64,000 nt of DNA from Chrysaora quinquecirrha (GCA_014526335.1 JACTAT010000060.1:3279445-3343444), one strand, 5' to 3'. Counted from the stretch's first letter, positions 12,501 to 20,981 are shown. A program made the numbers and translations. Notes: a model not told the origin generated them from the sequence alone.

Positions 12501-12608
12501 GGAAACAGGGTTAGTACTAGAATTCATTTCATTTTCACAAAGAGAATTTACGAAGTTACAATTATTAATTCGCTTACGGTTATTATTGTTAATATTATTG
12601 CATTGCAA
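9558..12608 (-). CDS. LINE A ORF2: endonuclease and reverse transcriptase
   Basis: An uninterrupted frame of 1,016 codons. The N-terminal part is an apurinic/apyrimidinic-type endonuclease: GYLNINSIRNKF near residue 63, AETKLD near 91 with the metal-binding Glu, then GDF and a terminal SDFHSM corresponding to the usual SDH motif. The reverse transcriptase follows, with NYRPITVLPSLSKVFERLL, DLSKAFDCLNHELL, GVPQGSVLGPLLF and the catalytic YADD at residue 734, then a thumb and C-terminal region. Together they nick the target and copy the RNA in place. The open frame starts at a TTG and the first ATG is about 27 codons in; the real start could be either. It overlaps ORF1 by 61 bp in another frame, which suggests reinitiation or frameshift-coupled translation. 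No broken motif is visible. Confidence 0.93.
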   Translation of the reverse strand: MQCNNINNNNRKRINNCNFVNSLCENEMNSSTNPVSNETNENEDAFTSLKSVRLANKNGLIIGYLNINSIRNKFLSLKTLISDNIDILIIAETKLDSTFTTAQFLIEGFQKPIRFDRNAHGGGLMIYIRDRVPAKALSDLGVPNGIECGIIEINVHKKKWIMLGIYRPPSQNQKEFFHELGKVLNAYTLKSDNFIVIGDFITKEDSDNMSNFMNLYGLANLVKVPTCFKSDNPRCIDLILTNNRESFKGTRTIETGLSDFHSMILTVIKSSFIKRGPRIITYRDYRKFDPSVFKEDLKKELAKNNFCYEKFEVFNSVVTRVLDIHAPIKKKSVRANDGPFMIKALRRAIMNRSRLRNIYCKYGTVENLKAFKKQRNKCVKILRQAKKDYYKDLDIKNLTDNRKFWRSVKPLFNDKVKTSSTIFLMENNRIVSEDHVVATILNDHFANITKSLNIADNNETESTGDEILDPVTAAIKKYRSHPSVILIKSHNENTETFDFKRASIVEVLGQVDSLDTKKASPIGSIPAKVIKDNVDIVASYLLDLFNKSVDRNSFPDEMKDGDVSALFKNSDSFQKKNYRPITVLPSLSKVFERLLANQMLPIVNKFLSPKICGYRQGYNTQHALLKLIDTCKKTLDKKGFVGAVLMDLSKAFDCLNHELLLAKLEAYGFSTSSIRMMHSYLTGTRQRVKVNGSFSSWKEMKLGVPQGSVLGPLLFNIFINDIFLLLNETEICNYADDTTIYCSHQELQEVTIRLENDAAELSNWFAEYFMKLNEEKCHLLVFGEKDRKISINIGPSVIEESNEEKLLGVVIDQKLNFKQHSNMVCRKASQKLHALARASTYMPKEKTRMVMRAFIMSQFSYCPLVWMFHDRHINAKINQIHERALSIAYQDQTSSFEELLITDKSVSIHQRNLQLLVTEIYRTKMNLNPSFMKEIFAERKINYNLRVTNNIYAPKPRTTAYGLENISFLVHNLWKDLPLHLKESQSVKHFKNDIKFLNLKCNFRLCKTYIVNLGYI

Positions 12609-13978
12609 CGAAGTCCTACACGACTGTAAATTTTTAAATATCGAGTAATATTACCTGCGAAGGCACTCGTTCCCGCTCTGCTAAGATGTACATTACGGTT
12701 CACGTGGATGTTTCGATCAAGATTTGAGTGTTCGATGATGTTGATGTTGCGCTCTGAACATATCTGTTTTAGTTCTGCATTGACGGCTTCTGTGTTTTCG
12801 TTTAGTTCGTTTGAATCATTCCTCGGAATCAGTGTGGAAATAGTTACTGTCGTATTTTCGTTTTGTACATCATTGGCTAACTCGACGATTCTGCTTGCGA
12901 TGGCGCTTGGGGTATCCTTCGACCTTATGTCATTGCAACCGATATGTAAAACAACATGATCTGGTTTTCTTTCCATGCAAGGAACAATGTGGTGTTTCAT
13001 GTGGCTTGTAGTCGCTCCGGGAAAAGATTTCACCAGAACGTTCTGACTTCTTTGTAGTGACCTGTGCATTTGCTTACCATCTACGAACTTGACAATGGAA
13101 TCCCCGATAATCATTGTTGTTGATTTTTTCTTTTTATTTTTCTTTTGCTGTGTGCTTTCGGGTAGGCATTGATTGTTACTAGCATTGTCCTCTTCGTCGA
13201 TTATTTCTATGTCACTCATTGTTTCATCAGCATGCATAGTTTCCAGTGTTGAAAATCTATTATGAATTGGTGTTTGCCTACATACTTGGTTTTCATATCT
13301 TGTCTTTTGTGGATGTTTTTGCGTTTTGAATAATGGTTCTCGTCCTCTCGAGGGAACTTCTTGCAATTGTATATTGCTTGTTTGACTTTTCTTGAGCACG
13401 TCATGCTCCATTTGATTTATCGCTTGATTTTGGCATAGATTTTGCGTTTGATTTCGAAGGGAAATTTTTATTATTTCGTTTAAACTGAGAATCTCATCCC
13501 TCAAAAATTCAATTTCTCGCTGTTGTTCTGATATGATTCTTTCAGGATCAATATGGTTAGGCATTTCATAAGATTTGTGGATGAGCTCTTCTCTCAAGTC
13601 TTCTCCAGATTTATTTTGTTTTTCCTCCATATCCTGTGTTTTCTTTCTCATATTTCCCAGTTCTTCTTTCAAAATCCCAATTTCATCATGCATAAACTTT
13701 TTAAAATCCGAAATATCTTTGCAAGTGTTTTGCTCTTAAATTTCAATTTCCCCTAAGATTGACTGCTTCAGTGCTCCAACGAAATTTGCCATGTTATAAT
13801 ATGATTCGCTTTTGGCAGTGCCGCGGTTCTCGATTAGGCCCTTTGACTCCATTGCTTCGAACACTACCAGGGAGCATGAATTTGCTTTAGAAACCACATC
13901 AAATATAGCATCATGGCATGGTCGTTTCTTTTGGTTTCGTATTTCTACAATTGCGTCAAGTATTTTTTGTTCGTTCAT
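12548..13978 (-). pseudogene. LINE A ORF1: winged-helix-like, coiled-coil and SGNH hydrolase domains, one stop
   Basis: An ATG at 13978 opens about 476 codons, broken by a single in-frame TAA at about 13738 (the frame is the same on both sides). Residues 1-65 (ILDAIVEIRNQKKRP ... GLIEN ... ESYYN) resemble the winged-helix domain of KAT6A/B and SAMD1. After the stop comes a charged coiled coil of about 80 residues with heptad-like Leu/Ile spacing. The C-terminal part is an SGNH/GDSL-type esterase: IIGDSIVKF (Ser), HIGCNDIR (block with Asn and Asp) and HLSRAG (His). Esterase-bearing ORF1 proteins are known from CR1-type LINEs. The one nonsense codon would silence this copy unless read through or reinitiated downstream. 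Confidence 0.85.
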
Positions 13979-14039
13979 ATTTGTAGAATGGAAGAGCTAC
14001 AGGAAACACGTCCTCACGCCAGGAGTTTATTGCTAACTA

Positions 14040-15190
14040 CAGCGGTTGTCTTATCGGCTGCGGGCAGAGGGCAGCGTTGGGCGGCATGTGGGCCCTTACA
14101 AAGTTGGCAACGAACGTTTACGGAGGCAGACAGAGTACTGAAAGTAGTAGACGGGGGTTCGTATGACTCAAAAGACGGCTGGTGGCCAGTTGGCCGATTT
14201 GCGATTGCTGCCTGCTCTTGGCGGGTAATATATTCTTACAATTTCTCGATAAAGCCCTTTAAATCGAAAATTGACTGTTTACCACAATCACCTATATGAC
14301 TGAGTACTTTACCAGGAAGCTTGTCTTCTATGATGGGCACTAGGAATGGGGCACAAGCCGCGACATCAATCTTTAAAGATTCAAGCGAACGGATATCACC
14401 CATCAAAGAATTGTAAAAATGACGTAAGTTACTGGCGACGGGGGTCGGTTTAGGCATTTTAAGCAAATTCAAAACGTGAGCGCGAATGATTCTCCTAGGA
14501 AGGCCAAAGTTTTCTTGTAACGTAGCTTCTAAAATAGCGTAATTTTGATCTGAAGGGATAAGACCTTTCACAGTAGCCAATGCCTCTCCTCTGAGTTGAC
14601 CCATAAGGTACGTGAACTTAGCAGAATTAGGGAGATCAGGAGATTTCCCTACTTGCGACTGGAAACGTTCCCAGAACCCAAACCACTCCGTAATATTACC
14701 ATCGAAAGTGGGGAGGTTTAGGTCTGGTAGTTTTGAACGTGAAAACGTGGGAGTCGAAGAAGAAGGCTGTGGCTGCGGCGATGAAGGTGACGGCGTGGCC
14801 GGATTTGCGGCTGGTTTTTCGAACTTAGTTATTACGAACTCAAGTTTAGTGAGCTAACCTTTATTAGCAATAAGAACAGAATCACCTTCGTCAAATAACT
14901 CATTCTGTTCGGCTTCATCTTCTATTTCGTCTAGGGCGATGTTCTTGATATTTTTCTCGAGATCGGCACCTTCTTGAAACGTGGTCTTCGAATGATGACT
15001 TCAGAATAGTGATTTCGTCGTCTGTGAGTGTTGTCTTCGTGAATAGAACGGATGCCTCGTTGAAAATCTTCGTAAATGTGCATCTAAGTTGTCTTCTCTC
15101 TTGTTTGAGTTTCTCGAACTGCGTTTTTGCTTCGGCGGCATGATTGCGAATGAATGAACGAATACGAACAGCAATAACTCGGATCCTGGT
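14040..15190 (-). pseudogene. BEL/Pao gag
   Basis: Minus-strand gag reading in pieces. The N-terminal helical segment lies at about 15193-14915. A Pro/Ser-rich linker follows, then a capsid-like region of the type found in BEL gag proteins (LPDLNLPTFDG ... FTYLMGQLRGEALATVKGL, matching Pfam DUF1759 as I know it), and a CCHC zinc knuckle CQLCKGPHAAQRC at about 14105-14065. Breaks are an in-frame stop near 14855, a frameshift near 14915-14950 and another break near 14236. After the knuckle only about 20 codons remain before LINE A. Gag would form the particle and bind RNA. No convincing ATG is visible just downstream of the primer site. Confidence 0.8.
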
Positions 15191-15202
15191 CACGGCACCA
15201 AT
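15188..15202 (-). promoter_or_regulatory. BEL/Pao primer-binding site
   Basis: On the minus strand the sequence TTGGTGCCGTGACC lies about 30 bp inside the recognisable end of the 5' LTR. It matches the primer-site sequence commonly seen in BEL/Pao elements. Its distance suggests that the 5' LTR runs on to about 15203 and that the 3' LTR has lost or diverged over its last 30 bp. Confidence 0.6.
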
Positions 15203-15234
15203 TTGTGAAGGAATTGAAACAAGAGAACAACTTA

Positions 15235-15431
15235 TCTTCGAAATATATACATAACGATAATATTAAACTATATACATAACTTGTTAATAACTGTGAATAT
15301 CGAAACGATTGAATGAATACGTAAACGAAGCGAATAACGTGACGAACTGATAACAACGACTGAATAAGTGAACGGAAATACTTCTTAAATACTACTAAAA
15401 GAGTCTGGTAACTAGTTAAGAATAATTGACA
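15235..15431 (-). repeat. BEL/Pao 5' LTR
   Basis: Copy of 5491-5687 with a single mismatch. On the minus strand it begins TGTCAATTATT at 15431. Flanking sequence on the right is GTTCTCTTC, giving the candidate target duplication GTTCT. It may extend left to about 15203, next to the primer-binding site. Confidence 0.85.
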
Positions 15432-15556
15432 GTTCTCTTCTAACTTTGATAGAATAAAACATTATTTATCAAACGTTGACAAAAGAAACGCCTTTGAAAG
15501 TCCACATTGAAGATGAAAGACAGTCTATATTTTTAGTTTTATAAAATTAGGGTCTA

Positions 15557-15763
15557 CCGGGGTAAGTTGGGTAATATAGGGGCATGTTGTAAATTCATTA
15601 ATGTTTAACTGCATGAAAAATCCACACACAATTCTCAAATTTGGCAGAAATAGTATTCAATGTGTGACAATTAAGAAAATAAAATATATTTTTAAAATTT
15701 TCAAAGGGGGAGCTACAATTTCAAAAAATATCGGGAGGGTTTTTGCCACCCAACTTACCCCGG
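15557..15763. mobile_element. Small inverted-repeat element (MITE-like)
   Basis: Left end CCGGGGTAAGTTGGGTAA (15557) and right end ACCCAACTTACCCCGG (to 15763) are inverted repeats of about 16-18 bp enclosing an AT-rich 170-bp core with no coding capacity. It directly abuts a second element with almost the same termini. Confidence 0.6.
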
Positions 15764-15764
15764 T

Positions 15765-17066
15765 CCCGGGGTAAGATGGGTAACAACAATTTTAGGCTAA
15801 TTTAACAAGAATTCTGCAACACTATCTGCTTAATATTATAAAAAAACTATTTTACTGGACTCTATTTGTATAATAATGATGCATAAAAGTAATCTTAGCC
15901 ATGCTTCTTAGCAATTTTCAACGTCCTTTCTGTACATCTTCTGCTGTCAGACATCTTTGTTCAGGACACGGTGGTCTTCTTTAACCAAGGCAAATACTTT
16001 AGTCCTTTAAACCCATTTTCTCAATTCTTCAGTCGATAAATTGTAATAATTTGCCGTATGAATCACATTTTGACCTCTTTCACTTCTTCTTCGGCCATTT
16101 AGGAGATGTTCATCTTTAAAATTCATATCGCGGTTGCGAACATGCCGTCTTTGGGCCTAAAAAATCGCTGTGACTATTTGGCCGGCAGCCGGTCAGGCCT
16201 AAGTGAAAACTAATTGACCGGCAGTCTATTTTACGCATGCGCAAGAAATTGATGCCAAAACTCGAGAAGAATTGGCTTGGTTTTCTTTTCTAGAACCTTT
16301 TTGGTCGCCGACTGCTGAAAATTTTCGATCTCTGAAAATGGCCTAGCCGGGCGGCACTTAGAAATAATCAGTCCGAATGTATTTTCCAAAACAAAACGAT
16401 GATTCTAGAAGTTTTAAATATTCTGGAACCTTCATTTGCCGATTTCTGGAAATTTACTACCTCTGAAAATGGGCTAGCCGGACGGCACTTCTATCAGTAT
16501 CACGCGAGAGCCTATCCAACGGGTCCGTTGGACGTCTACTTTGTTTCCGATTAAGATAAAACCAGTCCAAATGTATTTTCCAAGACAAAACGATGATTTT
16601 AAGAAGCTATGAATTTTCTGAAACCTTTAGTTGCCGATTTCTGGAAATTTTCGATCCCTGAAAATGGCCTAGCCAGGCTATACACTTGCGTGGGCCCCCG
16701 TGTGCAAAATTTTTCTAAGTGTTGTCTGGCTAGGCCACTGCCCATTCCACTACCGTACCCATTCCCTTCCAGAAATTTCCTAATTAGAATCCAAAAAAGG
16801 TTAGGAATTTTCGCTTCTTAATCACCAGAAATCATCGAAGAAATTTCATGCATAAACTTCATCAATCAAGTTGGATAAAAAACTCAAGAGATCACAGCAA
16901 ATTCCCGCCATTCACAGATTTTTTCCGGCACCAGCCACCAAATGTGTATCTGCATTCGCGCATGCGTAATATAGACTGCCGGTCATTTAGTTTTCACTTA
17001 GGCCTGACCGGCTGCCGGTCAAATAGTCACATGGCGGAAAATTTCATTATACCCATCTTACCCCGG
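15765..17066. mobile_element. Second element with GGGGTAAGATGGGTAA ends
   Basis: Left end CCCGGGGTAAGATGGGTAA (15765-15783) and right end TTATACCCATCTTACCCCGG (17047-17066) are inverted repeats of about 18 bp. They differ by one base from those of the neighbouring 207-bp element, so both belong to one family. The interior (15784-16168) is AT-rich. On the minus strand between about 16150 and 15950 a Lys/Arg-rich reading with stops might be transposase residue, but it is too weak to name. Another inverted-repeat element occupies 16169-17031. Confidence 0.55.
16169..17031. mobile_element. Nested element with about 65-bp inverted ends and internal repeats
   Basis: The left end (TGTGACTATTTG, then CCGGCAGCCGGTCAGGCC and on to ACGCATGCGC) is repeated inverted at 16960-17031 with only a few changes over about 65 bp. 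The core contains about three diverged copies of a unit of roughly 150-190 bp. Each copy has the words ATGTATTTTCCAA, ACAAAACGATGATT, TGCCGATTTCTGGAAATTT and CTGAAAATGGCCTAGCC (near 16300, 16380-16470 and 16570-16670). There is no coding capacity. No target duplication was identified. Confidence 0.65.
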
Positions 17067-17204
17067 CTTCGTAAATCGGTTATAGTTCCCACAGCGGCAA
17101 AGTAACCACGAAAAATGGATTAAATTTTCATAAACAACGGTAAAAGGTATGTTTAGAACATATAAATACTTAAAATTGCGATGAATAGCGGAATCATTTT
17201 CGGG

Positions 17205-17246
17205 CATACTTAAAAGCTTTTTTCGTCTGACACTCCTCAGAGTATG
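17205..17246 (-). ncRNA. Candidate hammerhead ribozyme (Penelope pair 1, left arm)
   Basis: This is the inverted copy of the candidate at 18675-18716, with the same core on the minus strand: CATACT, CTGAGGA, GAAA, the AAAGCTTT stem III and AGTATG. The two are identical over the core. Confidence 0.5.
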
Positions 17247-17578
17247 AACGTCAGAAACAGACCGAAACAATAGACTAAGGCGGAATTTATAACCAGATGC
17301 GGCTCGAAATGCACCAATCAGAAAGAACGAAAAGCTGAATTGGCATTGTGTTTTAAACACCAATCAGCTGGTCGGATACAGCGGGAGGACCAATGAATTA
17401 TTTGAAGAGTCCAAGTGAGAAAACGAACTCTTTCTGTCTACACAGAACCGGCCTTTTGGTTTTGATGTAGACAGATTCCAAAACTCTAAGTGAAACAAAG
17501 ATCTTGCTTTCCCAATGATTCTGAAAAAATCCTCGCTGTAATTTTCCGCACAAATCGGGTTATCGAGTAGATGTTGTC

Positions 17579-18180
17579 CTATGGCAGAATCATGTTTAAG
17601 ACTAGGTTGTTGTTTAGACCCACGGGTGGTTGCTCTCTTTGCCGAAAATTATGCAGACGAATGTTAGTAGGGACATGCTGCTTTATCCTATCACCTAATC
17701 TCTGGGAAGTACGACCTACGTACCTGGCATCACACTGGCACGAGAATTCATAAATGACCAAACTTTTTTGTGTGGTAGGTACGCAATCCTTTTGAATGGA
17801 TAGTAGAACTTTCCGAGTGCCAAAAACTAACCGAGGGTTGGCAGCAGCAAAGCACTTAGTAATGGCCTTTTTAATTTGACTTTCGAATCGCAATAAGACG
17901 TTTCCTATCCAAGGCATTTTTAGGTAAACAGGGCACTTTTGCGGACCATACTTTTTATCAGCCGAAAAACTTGCGATCTTCTTGCGAAAACAATCCGAAA
18001 TGACGTCCTCAGGGTAACCGTTTTCAATGAGAATAGACCGTATTTTATCCAATTCCGAATCAAGCCGAGATTTAGAGCAAATCATAAGTGCCCGATGAAC
18101 TAGCTTGTTGATGAGGTTAATTTTCCTCTGTTTTGGACTAAAGGAATCCCACCGTGTATAGAGGCCGCTAAAGGTTGGTT
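17579..18180 (-). pseudogene. Penelope-like polyprotein, C-terminal part with GIY-YIG endonuclease
   Basis: Minus-strand reading from the centre of the inverted pair into the left arm. It contains the connector region typical of Penelope-like proteins (LINKLVHRALMICS, then YPEDVI, KKYGPQKCPVYLKMPWIG) and the start of a GIY-YIG nuclease (VIYEFSCQCDARYVGRTSQRLGDRIKQH). That nuclease nicks the target for insertion. Only the C-terminal third is present; the reverse transcriptase is missing. Codons upstream of about 18180 in the same open frame are antisense to the opposite arm and should not be counted. The frame ends at 17579. Confidence 0.85.
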
Positions 18181-18674
18181 TCCTGTGTGATGCCAGGTAC
18201 GTAGGTCGTACTTCCCAGAGATTAGGTGATAGGATAAAGCAGCATGTCCCTACTAACATTCGTCTGCATAATTTTCGGCAAAGAGAGCAACCACCCGTGG
18301 GTCTAAACAACAACCTAGTCTTAAACATGATTCTGCCATAGGACAACATCTACTCGATAACCCGATTTGTGCGGAAAATTACAGCGAGGATTTTTTCAGA
18401 ATCATTGGGAAAGCAAGATCTTTGTTTCACTTAGGGGTTTTGGAATCTGTCTACATCAAAACCAAAAGGTCGGTTCTGTGTAGACAGAAAGAGTTCGTTT
18501 TCTCACTTGGACTCTTCAAATAATTCATTGGTCCTCCCGCTGTATCCGACCAGCTGATTGGTGTTTAAAACACAATGCCAATTCAGCTTTTCGTTCTTTC
18601 TGATTGGTGCATTTCGAGCCGCATCTGGTTATAAATTCCGCCTTAGTCTATTGTTTCGGTCTGTTTCTGACGTT

Positions 18675-18716
18675 CATACTCTGAGGAGTGTCAGACGAAA
18701 AAAGCTTTTAAGTATG
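18675..18716 (+). ncRNA. Candidate hammerhead ribozyme (Penelope pair 1, right arm)
   Basis: The order of elements fits a type I hammerhead: CATACT (18675-18680), core CTGAGGA (18681-18687), a weak stem II (GTGTCAGAC), core GAAA (18697-18700), a 4-bp stem III with a GC loop, a UUA cleavage triplet ending at 18710, and AGTATG (18711-18716). The last pairs perfectly with CATACT as stem I. Penelope-like elements are known to carry such ribozymes with minimal stem III. Stem II has only about two clear pairs, so activity is doubtful. Confidence 0.55.
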
Positions 18717-18779
18717 CCCGAAAATGATTCCGCTATTCATCGCAATTTTGAAGTTTTGTACAACTCAAAGACTATATAA

Positions 18780-19975
18780 ATATTTACTTACATTAATATA
18801 TTTGTTCCCAGATCAAAAATAACTTTTCAGCCATCAAAACCAGTCTTCTCCATCAACATGCTCAACTCGCTTCCACATGGCATGTTTATCATTAAAAAAA
18901 ATTTAATGATTAACTTAAAAAAAATTTAATGGTAAAATTTAAGAAAATTTACCAGAACGATAATAAGTTACTAACAGACACGTTATCCGAACTGATAACT
19001 AGTGAAAATGAATGGTATAAAGATTTAAATAATATAATAAGAGAAACAAATTTTAATACGAGTAAGCTTTTGATAAAAAATGAATATAATTGCTCGCAAC
19101 ATAAAAATATTACCAAGAAAAATAATAGAATAATAAAGACGGTCTGTAAAAGCACCCTTACAAAGAAATTTGAACAGTATTGGTCAATGCAAATTAACAA
19201 TATGGAAAAATTAAAATTTTACAGGCAATTTAAAGACAAACCGCAGATGGAAAAATATTTAACAGAGGTAAAGTTAAGAACACATAGAACAGCGATTACT
19301 AGATTATTAATTAGCGCACATAAACTTAAAATTCAAACCGGCAGGTATGACTCTAATCGTAATAAATTGGAACAAGAAATGAGAACATGTGATTTTTGTA
19401 CAGTAATCCCAAAACCAAAAGATGACGAGATACATTTTATTTTTGACTGTGAACATAATAAGGCGGAAAGAGAGACATTCCTACAGCAAATTGATATGAA
19501 ATGTGAAGATGTAGGAATACTCTCAAAAGAACAGAAAATAGAGCTTTTTAAACAGTTACTAACGAACCCCAAAACAGACAAGGAGCTAACATCCCTGGCC
19601 AACTTTATATATCATTCGGAACAAAAAAGAAATATAAGATTATAAATTATACGTTCAATCAAAATGCATTGAATGTCAGAAAAATATAGTTTAGATAGAA
19701 TTCTAAGAAAATACCTATACTTGTAATTTGAACAATATTTTAATAGCTGATTTAGATATTGATACATGTAGTAAAAATTTAAAATTGATTTTGAACGAAA
19801 TTGTATTAGTGTAACTTAGAATATAGTAATAACATACTTTATTTTGCTTTATTTAGTAATTGTAGATTGCAGTTTACCTTGTTACACAAATAGTCTTATA
19901 ACTATATTGTATAGCAAAATTGTAATCTACTAGACCCTTCGGGGTGTTGAATACATGAAATGAAAAATGAAAAAA
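18780..19975 (+). mobile_element. LINE 3'-end fragment
   Basis: A 5'-truncated LINE copy on the plus strand. It starts after the Penelope arm at about 18780 and comprises the end of ORF2 (18929-19645), a 300-bp AT-rich 3' UTR and a tail of TGAAA-type units (about 19945-19975). There is no reverse transcriptase palm, so it is a dead-on-arrival type insertion. Target duplication not determined. Confidence 0.7.
18929..19645 (+). pseudogene. LINE ORF2 C-terminus with CCHC-like zinc motif
   Basis: A frame of 238 codons rich in Lys, Asn and Glu. Its end shows the arrangement seen at the C-terminus of many non-LTR reverse transcriptases: KLRTHRTAITRLLISAHKLKI, GRYD, then CDFC, DEIHFIFDC and a downstream acidic helix. 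The C-x2-C ... H ... C set probably binds zinc and nucleic acid. The N-terminal endonuclease and RT domains are absent. The frame is intact over what remains. Family assignment beyond non-LTR retrotransposon is uncertain. Confidence 0.7.
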
Positions 19976-20105
19976 TTAACCATGGAAACCATTGCTTTTT
20001 CACAGTGCCCTAGGTACCTCATGTTACAATTGTAATCTCGCACGTGGAGTGGAACAAACTACAAAGGTTCTTTCTTTTCTGCAATTTGGTTGGGGTTCAG
20101 CAACG

Positions 20106-20114
20106 CTTTTTGCA
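20106..20114. repeat. Left target-site duplication of the Mutator-like element
   Basis: CTTTTTGCA directly precedes the GGGTGTCC terminus and recurs at 25010-25018. A 9-bp duplication is the usual length for Mutator-like elements. If the terminus is taken as GGTGTCC the duplication is 10 bp (CTTTTTGCAG). Confidence 0.9.
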
Positions 20115-20276
20115 GGGTGTCCACAAAACGTGGCCTACGCCATTGGCCTACCATTTGGCGTACCTGTGGCCTACTTGTGGCCCACCGCTGGCCTACCATT
20201 GGCTTGCCTGTGGCCTACTGTGGCCCATCGCTGGCCTACCATTGGCTTACATGTGGCGCACCTGTGGCCTTCTAGA
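20115..20276 (+). repeat. MULE left terminal inverted repeat
   Basis: About 162 bp. After GGGTGTCCACAAAACG it consists of tandem variants of a unit built on GGCCTACCATTGGC and TGTGGCCCACCGC. The reverse complement of 24868-25009 matches it closely; the left copy is about a dozen bases longer because one unit differs in length. Plus-strand open frames through it are an effect of the repeat and are not genes. Confidence 0.92.
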
Positions 20277-20981
20277 CCTTCTAGACTTATTTTTGCGTTT
20301 CGCGTAGTTCGCTCCCCAGACGAGGTTGAACAGCAACAGCAACCTCCAACCTCGTCCGATGTCACGAGGAGGCTTCCGCTTCACTTCCACTGGTTATGTT
20401 TGCAATTTGCATCCAAATTGAACAAAGGTATGTGTAAATTTATTCCCTTTCACACAGAATCCACGAGGATTCTTTATTACTTTATTGAACTTTATATTCT
20501 GAGCGAAGAGATTCTTCAACATTTGATAGATCGAGGACGGGACGAGGATTACATAACCCCTTCAAGGAGTTATAGTCACAAGTTTCTTATGCTAGGCCTA
20601 TTCATGTGAAACAAATTATTGCTCTTTCCCCCTTCTTTTCTAAAATAGGATCATGAGTAACATCAGTATACAAGCTGGCTATTAAAAATTTGGATGAACT
20701 CATGAAACTATCTGAATAGCCACACTGTAGGCAAGTCCAGCAGCTTCTTAGAGTTCTGGTTTTACTCCAAAAAGTGGGGAAGATGAAGTTTCACAATTCA
20801 TGATTTATCATTGAAGATTCTTTGCATAGCAGGTAGCAGTTGTAAGTTCTTTTCATACCAATTATGTCTCTGAAAGGTGGCGTCCTAGGCGGTATTGCTT
20901 ATATTGTTGTCTCATGCATGACTTCACTATAATTATAATACATCATGTCTTTACAGTATGTTCTCATCTTCCTAGGACAAT

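Larger units (their letters stand above)
9420..14030 (-). mobile_element. LINE A, CR1/jockey-type, inserted in the BEL element
   Basis: A near full-length non-LTR retrotransposon on the minus strand, with ORF1 (13978-12548), an overlapping ORF2 (12608-9558), a 3' UTR of about 130 bp and a simple-repeat tail of TTATTA/TTTA units at about 9421-9445. The 5' boundary is placed near 14030, where BEL gag reading ends; only about 50 bp precede the ORF1 start. The insertion lies inside the BEL coding region, so it is younger than the BEL element. I found no clear target duplication. BEL sequence corresponding to the end of gag and most of protease is missing at the junction. Confidence 0.85.
5491..15431 (-). 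mobile_element. BEL/Pao LTR retrotransposon, interrupted by a LINE
   Basis: A full-length element on the minus strand: 5' LTR at about 15235-15431, primer-binding site at 15188-15202, gag (about 15.19-14.04 kb), an inserted LINE (about 14.03-9.42 kb), RT/RNase H (9.42-7.45 kb), integrase with the BEL-specific C-terminal domain (7.45-5.71 kb), a G/C-rich polypurine-like tract (5688-5700) and the 3' LTR (5491-5687). Without the LINE it would be about 5.3 kb. The two LTRs differ at one position in about 197, so the insertion is young. The gag and pol frames nevertheless carry a stop and several frameshifts. GTTCT next to both outer ends is a candidate 5-bp target duplication. Confidence 0.9.
17172..18749. 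mobile_element. Penelope-like element pair 1, inverted copies
   Basis: 17172-17735 and 18185-18749 are inverted copies of one sequence (about 564 bp, a handful of differences, about 99% identical) around a 450-bp centre. The centre plus left arm encode, on the minus strand, the C-terminal part of a Penelope-like polyprotein. The right arm is a second, 5'-truncated copy in the opposite direction. Head-to-head partial copies are common for Penelope-like elements. Both outer arms carry a candidate hammerhead ribozyme. The element lies between the MITE cluster and a LINE 3' end. Confidence 0.8.

Noticed and set aside
17058..17363. Identical frames at 17058-17363 (minus) and 18558-18779 (plus) as a duplicated gene
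   Set aside because: They lie in the inverted arms of the Penelope pair, in the non-coding 3' part.
20044..20609. Overlapping plus-strand frames with repeated AYLWPT-like residues
   Set aside because: They translate the minisatellite inside the MULE inverted repeat; several frames are open at once for that reason.
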